From contig BSQZ01000108.1 in the NCBI GenBank assembly GCA_033239005.1, positions 1,166,501 through 1,230,500 on the forward strand: a DNA stretch of 64,000 bases, in the 5' to 3' direction. The notes beneath the pieces were generated by a model that ran no database searches, was not told the origin of the DNA, and saw only the letters and a program-made list of their open reading frames with translations. This document shows positions 40,869-53,605 of this stretch, one piece after another (the stretch's first letter is position 1; each line of letters begins with the position of its first letter). A program made the translations under genes and the position numbers. Origin of the DNA: Lamellibrachia satsuma (Eukaryota > Annelida > Polychaeta > Sabellida > Siboglinidae).

Positions 40869-41740
40869 TGGGTTGAATGAAATTGCCCAAGTTTCAAAGC
40901 GGCAGAAGGTGGAATTCTTGCATTGAAACAGATATTTGATTAAATGGAATCAGATTTTTTTATGTAAACACAGACTAGATTAAAGTAATTACTAAGAGTA
41001 AATGGTTTCTACTATAATTGAAGTTGGCTGAACAGATAAGTAAGTGGTGATCTTGAATTGATCCGAGACATTACACAAAACAAACATCATTTACCATCTA
41101 ACCCCCTCAGACCTCCTCAGATTCCACCAGACCTTGCCTAATACATGAAACTTTGAATTACACTGACTTGTGGATACCCATAAAAATGTCCTCACTCATA
41201 TAGACTTTGCAATGGAAACTTCATATTCCCAACTGACCCTCCAGCTGTCATAACACTACATTGCCTGTATGAGCTTGAAGGCAGTACCTTTATGAAGGGT
41301 TATCTGAAGTCAGCACCTGGTTGAACAGTGATAACAAAATATATACAATGGTTTTGTACAGTGTCTTACAGCATTGTGGATCATACCAATGTTCCTTTCA
41401 GAGCTATATGAAAATATCATATTACAAAACTATCTTAGCACAGTGTCACTTGAAAATTATAGAATGGTTAATATTCTCTTTAAATTAAACTTTAGTGTAA
41501 ATGTCCCCTGTATTTAGTTTTGTTAAGTCAACACTACCAAAGAGGGCAGTGGGGTGAAACAGCGAAGCTGCAAGAAAGGGGGCAATATAAAGACTGTGTT
41601 AAGAGGGATATGAAAAAGGTGGAGTACAATGAAAAGTGAAGACAGAAGGTTGCCTGTAGGAGCAGTGGTACAAGAACCACCTCGACCTCACCCCTTTATA
41701 AAGGGAACCCCAAGAAAGAACAAGAAATCAAGATTTACAC
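40869..41740. other. Intergenic, nothing recognised
   Basis: No coding similarity, array or element ends found between array A1 and the ATGCAAAT-rich region. Confidence 0.5.
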
Positions 41741-41744
41741 CAGG

Positions 41745-42025
41745 TGTTGGTTCAAATGCGAGTCAGCACATTTAAATGCAAATATTTGAAATTACTCTAA
41801 TGCAAATACAAATGCACCGTGACATGACTGCATGCAAATGCAAGTGTTTTAATATTATTCAAATGCAAGCGTCTTAAATGCAAATGTTTGGAATTATTAA
41901 AATGTGTTTAAAATTACTCAAATGCAAATTGCAAGTGTTTTGAAAATATGCACTTGCTTGAAATGATTCTAATGGAAATGCTCCCTTACATGCTTGCATG
42001 CAAATGCATTTGTAGTGTTTTCATT
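41745..42025. repeat. ATGCAAAT-rich simple-sequence cluster 1
   Basis: Irregularly spaced AAATGCAAAT/AATGCAAGTG words; begins GGTTCAAATGC. Confidence 0.8.
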
Positions 42026-43014
42026 AATTTTTTGTAAGTGAAAGGGGCAACAAAGTACAAGTCGGTTTACATCAAATTATAGAACATCAACCATGGTTGG
42101 CCAACTAGGCAACTACAGCTATGTTATGGGACGGCACTGCTCGTCAGTGTCTCATCACAGCATCACACGATGTGTCCATTGCACTTAGTGTACATTAGGG
42201 AGACAGCAAATCCAGTCAGCAGAGGCTGATCAGGCTGCTCACTACCTGCCTTAAACGGAGTGTCTGGTGATGGGTTGATTATCACAGACGGATAGTCTCT
42301 GAAAAAAAATAATGCCAGCTTTAGAGACCATGTATAATTATTAAACTGTTTGCTTGGTACCATACAAGGCATATATGTCTTATATTGCTTCCAAAATGAG
42401 ACTGTGGGACAAGTATAGGCACTTATTCACTGGCTAAATTGGTTGATTTATTTTTCTATTATTATTTGTCCATTACTTTCTTTCCTACAAACATCTCTAG
42501 CCCCCTCCCAAGGTGTGATAATTGCGCCCTTACACAGTTAGTTTGGTGAGTATGGTGTTCAGTCAACAACTTTAATTTGTTATTTGATAAAATATTGGCA
42601 GGCTTCTTCACTCACACAAACGGGTATTTAGTAGGCATGTGCCATTAATTGCCAAAATCTGTATAAACAAACCTGGTCAACTGAATGTTCGCTAGTAGAT
42701 AAGGCCTGAATGGTCTGACATATTTGCTTAGTAAGGAAGACTTTGGCTTTAGTCTGTTGGTCTGTTTTACAAATAATAGGTTGAATAAAACATAATGTAA
42801 TTGTAATAGTAATAGGATGCAACGTAATAGTAATTGACCTATTACTTGTTCTGGTGTCTAACTATCTGGTGTACAGTTGTACTGTATCTAATTGTCTGGT
42901 GTTTAATTGTCACAGTGTACATACAACGGTTTTGTCACATATGCACAAACATCCATGGCTTCCAGCCTTTCCTGCACTGCTCAACATATTCAACAATGGA
43001 TTTATTGTCATACT

Positions 43015-43285
43015 TTGATGCAGATGTTTATAGATTTAATGCAAATGCAAATGTTTTAAAATTAAATGTGAATGCAAATACAAGTGTTTTTTTAATCATG
43101 CAAATGCAAATGCTTCTTAATCAAATGCAAGTGAAATGTTTTGATTCAAATGCAAGTGTTTTTATTCAAATCCAAATTCAAATGCAAGTGAAAAAAAAAA
43201 AGCAAATGCAAATATCTTGGATTCCAAAAATACAAATGCAAATGCGACATTTTAAAATGCAAATGCAAATGCATTTGAACCCAAG
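43015..43285. repeat. ATGCAAAT-rich simple-sequence cluster 2
   Basis: Same word family as 41745-42025; ends GCATTTGAACCCAAG, an approximate inverted match to the start of cluster 1. Confidence 0.8.
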
Positions 43286-43314
43286 TCTGAGTTATACTCC
43301 AGCAACAGTGCGTG

Positions 43315-43535
43315 TGCCATGAAGAGACTGACCGTCTTGCAGAGGATGAGCTCCTGCTGAAGGTCGAGGATCTCTGCCATCTGTCTGCTTGTTTAGTCGT
43401 GGTTGATGCACACTTTGTTCTTGATGTTTGCTGCATGGTTCACGTACTTCAGCGTGTTGAACGTTTCCATGAAGTCAAGGTCGGATGGACATCAGATGGA
43501 CACACACACGCGATCATCACAGTCCGACTGGAAAT
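43315..43535 (-). pseudogene. KIF21-like kinesin motor-domain exon, decayed (downstream piece)
   Basis: After an acceptor-like TTTCCAG (minus strand, about 43535) the frame reads [11 protein letters not shown], then a shift, then [20 protein letters not shown] and KVCINHD-stop-TSRQM. This corresponds to KIF21 [39 protein letters not shown], the end of the motor and neck. An extra ~14 nt after PSD breaks the frame and a TAA replaces a Lys codon. The lesions mean this copy cannot give a normal kinesin. Confidence 0.75.
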
Positions 43536-43573
43536 ATGACAAGTTTGTAACTACAGCGGGGACACAGATTTCC

Positions 43574-44690
43574 GCACTACAGGGCTTTGTAAGTATAAAG
43601 CAATTCCAATAATCCAACAAACTGTTGGACAGAAAAGTCCCCTCCACCCACGTCAATATTCAAAAACAAAACAACCTGCAAGCACTCTAGACACACTCTA
43701 GACACATTGCCAATGCAGAGAATGGAAAGCTGATTATCACAAAATTTAAACAAGAAAAAACTTTAAAATATGCCTTTCCAATTTGTTATGATAATCGAAA
43801 TGGACCACTGACCCACCCACATTGACCCACCCCTATATATAAAATTTATTGTTTTTGGAATTTTTAGCATGATGGAAGCTTGTTCATCATTGGATCCTTA
43901 ATCATTAACTTCCATGCAACTTTTACAAAAGAAGTAATCAGAAACTGGCTTGATTGTATCCGATTCAATATTTACAATATACGAAATAGCATATTATACA
44001 ATAGGTTGCAAGTTTAACCATATTGAGTGTAACACAAAGCCCTATTTCAACTAAGATGGTGGCCTAGTGCACCAACTAGGTAAGTAAATACAGTGCTAAG
44101 ACCCAACCATGTTTATAACACGAGACCCTAAATAACTATTTAAGGTGAATTCCTGACCAGCCCACGAGATGACCCTATTAGAATTAATGGGAACCACCCA
44201 GACCATGAATTTGATAGTGGCTGGTTTACGGGCACCAAATGCACACTAATGAATATTCTTGATATGCAATGAATATTCCTAACAAGCAAAAAATGAACAA
44301 TTGAACCGAGACTTTCAAGTGGTATTAAATATAAATTTTTATGCCATTTAATAATTTCGGTCATTAGAGTGTACATGGTTGCATCTTATGAATATTGAAC
44401 AATCAGCTTCCTGTGTCCCTAAACAAATCACAATCCATATTTACATTTATTGCCTACTGTTGCAAGAAATCCCAGACAGCTTCGATCATCAAGTTCTCAA
44501 CTACTTTTTGTTCCCAGTGTTTAAGCAAAGATTGTAACCAGGGATTTCTTGGTTGCTGCACCAACTCTTTGGAATTCACTCTGTTAGTGTTAGGTCAGTA
44601 GGAAACATCTGAAGACTTATCCTTTCAACCATGCTTAGCTCCTATGTAGACCACTTTAACATTGTATATGAATCTGAAGATTGCCTAACA
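43574..44690. repeat. Duplication B, copy 1
   Basis: From CACTACAGGG to GAAGATTGCCTA, about 1.1 kb, similar to 53606-54657 with indels. It lies between the two kinesin-like pieces. Confidence 0.88.
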
Positions 44691-44702
44691 CTCTCCACTG
44701 TG

Positions 44703-44862
44703 GGACTCAGCTGTTTCCGCTGAGCGAGTCCTGTAAGAGACAGGTGAGCTTGGAGTCTCTGTAGGAAACATGGCATACCTTCTTGGCCTTAGTCAAAGTG
44801 GCTGCCATATTAGCGATCAAATTTAGTTTAGTAGCAATCTCCATGATCCATTGAAATAAGCT
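44703..44862 (-). pseudogene. KIF21-like kinesin motor-domain exon, decayed (upstream piece)
   Basis: Minus-strand frame ...LTKAKKVCHVSYRDSKLTCL, then LQDSLSGNS, matches the kinesin switch II-to-alpha-5 region (family [21 protein letters not shown]). It ends AACAGCTGAGT, which would be a canonical AACAG|GTGAGT donor with one G-to-C change. It lies upstream, on the minus strand, of the 43315 piece, in the right order for one gene. Confidence 0.75.
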
Positions 44863-45183
44863 TAACATCAGTAAGAATTTGGTGAATGTGTAAATGCCAT
44901 CAATTAAGTTTTTACAATTACAGTTGCTATGGTAAACAAAAATTATGCAGTGAATTTGAAGGCATGGAATTAACAATATCATCATTTGAATGGAAGGTAC
45001 ATTATGCACATTCTTCTGAATGGTCATACATAGCTTTGAACAAACAAAATTACATTTATGCTAAACATAAACCTCTATTAAATACTGCAAACTATTCAAT
45101 AATAATACAGAAATTTAACATTTTGTAGTTCAGTGGCAATAAATACTAAGTTCTCTGACCCATTGAAATAAGCTTAACAACAG

Positions 45184-46010
45184 CCATACTTTGCACAATG
45201 TCCAGGACTGTCGAACCAAGCATCTCCAGACAGTTCAAGGTCCCCACCAATCTCTCTGAGTTCATCCATGATTTGAGCCTGGGCATCCAACCATTCAGTC
45301 ATCACAGCTGAAGCTATGTAGCCTTTCTGGTGATGATGAAATAGAGAGCAAGTTATTAAAGGACAGAACCTTCAGAACTCGACTGGGCAGAGCACTGGAG
45401 AGGAGAATAGCACAGGAGATGAGGATGTAGCCAGCTGGAAGTCTCCTGATATACGACTGACTGGTCCAGGTCTTCACGCAGCCACACTTCCTACATTTCT
45501 GCATGATCTCTATGAAACTGCCATCTTCCTTGTTGATAACACAAAGCTTTGAGTTGGATGGCCACATTCAGCACACGACTGTAAGAGCTGCATTAGCAGG
45601 TCCTCAAAAAACATGATGCCCTTAATAGGTTTCTGCATGTAGCTGAAAATGCACAAATTCCATTGCATTATTTTTGAATAAAAAATATGAAGTCACGCAA
45701 CTCATGAACTGTTTGCTAAAAATTAACATAATTAAAACAGTAATCAAGGTATTATGCTGCATTGAAAATCTTACAGGAATAGAAAACCAAAGAATGTACA
45801 CAATAATACTAACTCTTCATCACTGGACTCCTCATCATTGGCCTCTTCTGCAGCATCCAGAATAGAGAGGTCAGATGGTTTGTAGTCAATGGATCGCTTT
45901 ACTGGTGACAACAACATGGAGGGAGAGGGCAATGGTGGCTCAGCTAATGGGACATCATCGCCTGGAGTCTTCTTGGGTGCGGAATTAGACAAGGTGGCTC
46001 AAGTTGAATG
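45184..46010 (-). pseudogene. DDE-transposase gene remnant, copy 1
   Basis: Minus-strand exons: about 46010-45815 (SAPKKTPGDDVPLAEPP..LLSPVKRSIDYKPSDLS..DEESSDEEL, acidic N-terminal part), then about 45640-45184 with IMFFEDLLMQLLQSCAECG (Cys pair), CRKCGCVKTWTSQ, LPAGYILISCAILLSS and GDAWFDSPGHCAKYG. The last is the first catalytic Asp motif of a transposase family common in aquatic animals; I leave the superfamily open (Kolobok/ISL3-like). Frameshifts between the CxxC parts and the end right after CAKYG leave it without the second and third catalytic residues. Confidence 0.7.
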
Positions 46011-47798
46011 TCGACAGATATATCATCCAAGCTGTACTGTGTCCCTGCGTCACATGTCACCACTATGTCTGTGTGAATCTCTGGAATGTAGAATAATCAT
46101 TAATGAAAAAGCAAAGTTCATAATAATTGTGTATGTTTGGTGACATACAGACTACGCAATGAAGATAAGTTAGTAATAATGCTGAGAGAAATACAATTAT
46201 GGTCTATTTTTTTTATTTTTGATGGAGAAAATAATTTTGTATGGTATATAAAAGTACTGATAATTATGCTAGCGAAGACAGACATATTAGACACAATTCC
46301 CTACAAATATCAATGATGTTTTTATTCATATTTCCACTGTCTAAAGCTTCATATATTAGGCACTGTCTGATTTTTAATAGATATACTGGGGATCTCACCA
46401 GACTCGAGCTCCTTCCCTAAAATTGTGTGAACATTTTTAACAGTTCGCTTGAAAATTGTAGATCTCGGGTCATCTCGCACATGTTAATTTTCCTGCCCGT
46501 TCAGCCTGCCACTGTAAATGTGTAATTTTTTTCATAGCAGGTAAAAAAATTTGCAATTTAATTGTTGCACAATCATTCTGATATTTGACAGACGCTGCAG
46601 CATTTTCGATATATGCCAAAAATATACTCCTAGGCCCCGTAGTACATCTACATTGTACATTCCCAATTTATTGCCAAAGTCAAGGAGATGTTTGGAGGTA
46701 AAACATCCTAATATAATCAGTTAATAACATATATCAATGCACTGATTGGACGATTATCGATTGCCATTAAAAAAATCCTCGTCAATCTCAAGTTGTTATA
46801 CTCCAAACAGCCCAATCTTGGGCTAATCAAGTAGGCCTACTTGGCAAGTGCCACACCATGAAATCTACAGCTAAACACCAAACTTATACTGATTTCTTCC
46901 CTACATATCGTTACAGTTTGACAGCAATAAAAAGTCTAGATCTATCATGGACTTCACCACTACCATCACTGGCACTGGTCACGACGTGGGGAGGGCTCGC
47001 CAGCCATGGGAATGATTATATCTTCAGTAAACCACTTCAGGGTTAGCTAGATATGGGGATAGCTAAGTTTAGGGTTGCATACCTTCATTTCCTTGTGCCC
47101 AAGCATTTATAAAGCACTGCACACAACGTGAAATTGGTTAACAGTTATTTTTGATACTGAAAATTGCATATTGTAGATTTTTAGCTTACCACAAGCTCTT
47201 TCATACTATTTTAACACATGAGCAATTAAAAAATTGTGTTGATTAACAATGCAATATCAAATATCAAATTGCGCAAAACATCAGCTTGTGTATATCAAAT
47301 GTTATAGTACAAAACTAAAATGTACATTTATTTGACATTTTCTATATTGAGTAGATCAGTTAAACAGTTTAAATAGTAACTGTATTTAAACAGTAATGAT
47401 CTTGTTGACTAGATGGAGTTAATAAAATATATATAATCATATAACATCACAGTCTGACATCGACAATTTTCTAAGTCAAACACACACAAAACATGGGGCA
47501 GGCTAGCAACCATTTTTATTTATTTATAAAAAATAAGCCCAAATTATATTTGGAATTGCAAATTATGAAATTATAATAAGTTTGTGATAACAAACTAAAA
47601 TTTTCATCCAAATTACCTGTAATATCCACAATTAAGCTAACAACGACAAAGACATAAATATATAAATATTTTATAACCGTGTTTGTGACCATGACTTCCA
47701 TTTATTTTGGGGCTAACCACATTATACAAATGTATTGGTGGTCATGTTAACATTTTGTTTGATAAGAAAACATAACCATCAAAAATTCTTATTTTTTA
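45184..47798. repeat. Duplication C, copy 1 (carries transposase pseudogene)
   Basis: About 2.6 kb, nearly collinear with 59806-62549 with small indels and scattered substitutions. Contains the minus-strand transposase remnant below and a non-coding remainder up to about 47.8 kb. Confidence 0.93.
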
Positions 47799-48149
47799 CA
47801 GCAACTGCCATCGTCTCATTGAAATGCTGACCAAGTTTTGTCAAAATCGCATACCTATAGCTCTATTAAAATGCCCCGACGTGCGATGCCCATCAATTTT
47901 AACAAACATAGCCATGCATTCATGCACCCACGTGGTCCACAGTAGAAAAATTCAAATGAATCCCTCTGCCTGTTACACTCTAAAAAAAACCTTTTCAAAG
48001 CCAATAGCTTCTACAAACAAACTTGTGAACATGCCTGTTCAGTTGCACTAATGTCACATCATACAGATTGTTTAAATTCACATATCACAATTTAATACAC
48101 TATACTTTCGTGTGAAACAATAAACTGGAAGGTCAATAGTGGTCTTACC

Positions 48150-48222
48150 CCTTCAGCGTTGTAGGACATCGCTAGTCTTGATGGCAGTGCCAGTGTAGTG
48201 GTGGAGGTCGATCAGGGCACGG
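48150..48222 (-). other. Possible short exon of unknown gene
   Basis: Minus strand: acceptor-like TGATTTAG, an open stretch ARALIDLHHYTGTAIKTSDV, LQR, then a stop and GGG|GTAAGAC. It looks codon-like but I recognise no family, and its 5' edge coincides with the foldback arm. Weak call. Confidence 0.2.
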
Positions 48223-48982
48223 GCAACTAAATCAACTTGGACCTTTATAACTAATATATACTAAAGGGTATGCAACATGGAATGACGCCACTTGCCTTTC
48301 TACATCCGTATCTGAGCTTTGCAATGCATAATCTGATTACTACGATCATACACACATGTCAAAATGAATAAACGTTCACTATACCTACTTTTGATTACAC
48401 GTCTGTATTTCTTAACGAAAAGATATATTTTAATGACTGCGCGCAGAAAAGTACATACAACGAAATGTCATCACGTGACAACGCAGACACACTTTGTTAC
48501 GGAAATAGTCGACGCAACAAAAAGCCAACAGCATCTCTGTCTGACAGCTTCTACGTGCGGTTATATATGACTTACCAAAAGGTTATGTCTTCCGACGTCT
48601 TAACTGATAGATCATAAATATAACCGCACGTAGAAACTGTCAGACAGAGACGCTGCTGTCTCTTTGTTGGGTCGACTATTTCCATAACAAAGTGTGTTGC
48701 ACCTCACTTTCGTCTGCGTTCTCACGTGATGACATTTCGTCGTATGTACTTTTCTGCGTGCAGTCGTTAAAATATATCTTTTCGTTAAGAAATACAAACA
48801 TATGTGTAATCAAAAGTAGGTATAGTGAAAGTTTATTCATTTGGACATGTGTGTATGATCGTAGTAATCGGATCATGCATTGCAAAGCTCAGATACGGAT
48901 GTTGAAAGGCGAGTGGTGTCATTCCACGTTGCATACCCTTTAGTATATATTAGTTATAAAGGCCCAAGTTGATTCAGTTGCC
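48222..48982. mobile_element. Foldback element: ~350-bp inverted arms, ~50-bp spacer
   Basis: The left arm 48222-48567 starts GGCAACTAAATCAACTTGG; the right arm 48618-48982 ends CCAAGTTGATTCAGTTGCC. The arms are complementary along almost their whole length with scattered mismatches. No coding frame spans it. Clear target-site duplications were not found. Confidence 0.9.
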
Positions 48983-49119
48983 ATTGTATCAGGGGTAGGG
49001 TCTTCATGCTACTACATAAGCAGAAACTGACAGTCGTGTAAAATGTTGCAGATACGGTTAACATATCGCAGCAGGAAAATAACTCGTCCGTTCTGACCCG
49101 TACGTCACTTACCTTCAGA

Positions 49120-49520
49120 TAGCGGGCGCCAATGTGACGTAACAGGTACGCGACTAGATGCGTTATTTCTGGTGCAAAATCACCTCCAGTAATGAAAATG
49201 GCGGCGATAATATGCCGATATCGAATTTGAGCAGAATAATAAGTGCATACTGCGCTTCCGTAGGAACTTCATATTTGTTTTCTAACAGTCCATATGTCGA
49301 AACAAATAAAAATACGAAATCATAACCTACGAATTTCGCAGTAACAATAAAAAATTTAGCCATAACTTTCTTTACGCGTCTCCGCCTAACCTCGCGCGTG
49401 CACCTACCGGATAAATTGCGGTTCTTCTGAATTGTCCGCCAGGAGGGCCATCTTTACCGCCAGTGCCCTGTTAGAAGCCGGTCTCACCACGAAACACAAC
49501 ACATCAGCCACACAACGCAT
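49120..49520 (-). promoter_or_regulatory. CpG-rich promoter-like patch, minus strand, with a possible first exon
   Basis: CpG-rich relative to its surroundings. On the minus strand GTAAAGATGGCC (YY1-like, about 49452) contains an ATG opening MALLADNSEEPQFIR, directly followed by donor CGG|GTAGGTGC (about 49408). This is a typical promoter plus short first coding exon. The gene is unidentified; it points towards the kinesin-like and transposase remnants. Confidence 0.4.
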
Positions 49521-49835
49521 AGTTAAACGACTAAGTACCTCAACTAAAACTATTTCACACATGATTTGGCGCCGGATTAATTAAAAACATGGCACATTCT
49601 CAAATTGTCGAGGCCAGCAGTTTTTTTCCTATTATTAAATTGTAGTAACAGAACAACTGCAGATTTTCCCTTGGTGGTCATCAAAAATCCTACAACTTCA
49701 TGACATTCACTGTTACTATGCTGCCAATGTGTGAACAAAGTTTCGTCAAAATCACATACCTCCAACAAACTGGGAGTTTTCGTAAAATATTAATATGCTG
49801 CTGGCACTGGTGTTTCGAGAACGTCACCACCAAAA

Positions 49836-50215
49836 TAATAATAATAAAATATGATATCTATATAGTGCCATCATCACATAGTGCTCTATGGCGGTTTACA
49901 ATACAATAATAATACAGCTAAACGTATATACGCAGTTAAATAATTTAAATAATAAATGAATTAAGAACAATACAACTAAACATCATACATAAAATTAAAC
50001 TGTTAAAAATATAAGTACAACTAAAATTTAAGGGCATTACAACTAAAACGTATACATGGAATTAAGTAATTTAAACAATGAATTACATTAAGAGCAATAA
50101 ATTACAAGTATGAAATGGGAGTAAAATAATAAATCAAATAAATTAAGGTAGCGCCAGGAATTAAATAAGACAAAATAATAATAATAAATAACGAATGAGA
50201 TTAAAGCCGGTAAAC
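49836..50215. repeat. Dispersed AT-rich repeat with tail hairpin, copy 2
   Basis: Matches 38465-38850: CTATATAGTGCCATCATCAC, GCTCTATGGCGGTTTACAAT, then the AT-rich run. Confidence 0.8.
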
Positions 50216-50904
50216 ATATCATTCTATCTTGTATATTCTTGTCAGAAAAGGGAAGTCTTTTAACTGCCATTGAAAACTATTGCAGCTGTTACAATTTCTA
50301 AAATACATACGATGATGACAAAACATGTCCGATTGACCAACTAATGCGAATCGGGAATAATAACCTGAATTTGTGCATGGAATGATCGACCTTCTTTTAT
50401 AAAAAATAAGAGACCAATGACGTGAGTGACGCGTAGCCATTATCTGCCAATGGGACTATATTTCAAGTTCCCGGCTCGGGCAATCCGTGGAGCACCTCCT
50501 ATAGGTCGGTGGAGAGACCAATCCACAGTCAATGAGTCTCTTATGGTTGCTTATTGCGCAGCTCTCAGGGGAGAGATTTGTCGGCCCCCAGACCATGTAT
50601 ATAGTCCTCCACCCAGGCTACTGACAATCCCTATATGTTGAGCTAACAACCTCTTAAGACAACACGTCTACCCGTTTATATAGTGAGTAAACCCTTCCGA
50701 CCGAATTTGTGGTGTGAACTCTTGAAACATGTTCACTTTACGTTTTTTCTGTTATAACAACATTTAAATAAACAATTTATTCATTAGAATGTTTGTTATA
50801 TGGCCTAGTTCAAGTTATAAAACAACAAAATGTATAACATGCATCAGTAATATTACTAGTCTATGTTATTGATATTGAATTATGCAGATTCAGTGTGGAA
50901 ATTA

Positions 50905-50942
50905 TGCGCATGCGCCGGAAGTGCTCACTCTAAGATGGCGCC
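50905..50942 (+). promoter_or_regulatory. NRF1-ETS-YY1 promoter module
   Basis: TGCGCATGCGC (NRF1 palindrome, 50905-50915) abuts CCGGAAGTG (ETS, 50915-50923) and is followed by AAGATGGCGCC (YY1, 50932-50942). This compact arrangement is known from TATA-less housekeeping promoters, with the YY1 site just downstream of the start and in transcription orientation. The ATG in the YY1 site opens only 9 codons. No downstream gene was recognised. Confidence 0.5.
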
Positions 50943-50979
50943 TACAACAACGTCGGCCCGTTAACTGTCATCAATAATC

Positions 50980-51394
50980 CGTACCTTGGGAATGCAACAT
51001 ACAAGTGGAAAACGTTTATTATTTTGCCAACGGTATCATCGAACAGTTGTATTAAAGGGCATTATCTGTGTATTATCTACGAATCTAGTCATTCCCATCG
51101 CCGTTACTTTGTGAAACAAAGCATAACAGTTACGTTAGCCAATAGTCAGTCAAAATGCTTAGAAAGTGTAAAAACAACAGTCCCCGTCGTAGCCAGCACA
51201 GCACCTTGGGAATGCAACACACTATACGTGGAACAAGTTTATTATTTTGTCTACAGTATCATCGAACAGTTTTATTAAATGGTATTATCTGTTTAATATC
51301 TATGAATATAATCATTCTCATCGCCGTTACTTTGTGGAACAAATGCGCACAACAGTTACGTTAGCCAACAATCAGTCAAATGCTTAGAAAGTGT
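50980..51394. repeat. ~200-bp tandem duplication
   Basis: Two diverged copies, about 50982-51171 and 51202-51392, each from CCTTGGGAATGCAACA through ATCGCCGTTACTTTGTG to CTTAGAAAGTGT. Confidence 0.85.
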
Positions 51395-51399
51395 GTCGT

Positions 51400-52440
51400 C
51401 TCCATCCAATTGAAGAACAAATAATATATCCATTCAACATAGGGCCTACATTAACCTGCTAAACTACGCAAATCCGACATTCTACCTAATATAGACTCGA
51501 ACTAGGGCTACATCACTAGAACTCTCCAGTGCGGTCACAATCTAGTCACATTTTGGAAGCGGTTAATACATAATCATGAGTTGCATCAGAAGAAGAGAAA
51601 TATAGTTGTCACTAATAATTAACGTGTCCCAATACATTAATCATAACTCCATATGAATGTCCAATTGTTTGTAGAATCCGAGTAGAAACGGCATATGTAT
51701 CAACATTAATACTATATCAAATATGTGTATTCCACAGAATGTATATATTATTGATCTACAAAGCCAAATAACGTTTATTCACAAACCTAGAAAATCGAGG
51801 CCGAAATTGTGTTCAAATCGGTGACACTTCTTCGGTGGTATTCCGCATTCTGTTAGGTCACAAAGTCGCTGTTTATGATGCACCGTTTGTTTTCGTAGAA
51901 GCTGTTTCGTATCACCTCTTTTTCGCCGATTTCGTCTGACTGGCTGTCAACGCAACGCACTTCAACCGATTTAGCTGAAATCAGCTGTTACAGGGAAGTC
52001 CACATGAAGCACGCAGTGTGTGCTATAGACAAACCATGTGTGTTGAAACAGACCACTTCGCATCGATTGTTATGTAACACATGCTAAATGCAAGAACTGC
52101 CGGCATGCTGGCTCGTAAACAGCAATTAAGCAATGTGGTCTTTTGTCTGTGCTGGAAGGGTTGGCAACGAACCACGACATGTATTGTTGTCCTGTTTGCA
52201 TCAGATAATCTTTAGCAGCTCCACTCATTGACACTTGTCAACGCCATCAACGACGTTGAAATCCTCACTTAGATGCGCAGTTTCTATGTCGCAATTATTC
52301 TGGTATCCTAACTGTAACGACACATGCATGTTGTTCTATCGAGGACACGTAATCATTCCGGTTACAACAATTTTCTCAGCACTTTTATACAAAAAACAAT
52401 GGTACACATCAGTTGTGTGAATTCAGTGTTCTGCTGTAAA
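51400..52440. other. Intergenic, nothing recognised
   Basis: No array, element end or coding similarity seen between the tandem duplication and array A2. Confidence 0.5.
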
Positions 52441-53604
<1,164 letters not shown>

Positions 53605-53605
53605 C

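Noticed and set aside
42233..42300. Minus-strand exon (DYPSVIINPSPDTPFKA) with TTTTTTTCAG acceptor and GCAG|GTAGTG donor
   Set aside because: Good splice-like ends but no recognised family and no linked exons; left out of the feature list as unsupported.
48150..48222. Histone-fold-like exon (ARALIDLHHYTGTAIKTSDV)
   Set aside because: The resemblance is superficial; no histone-fold family fits the order of residues, so it is kept only as an unknown short exon.
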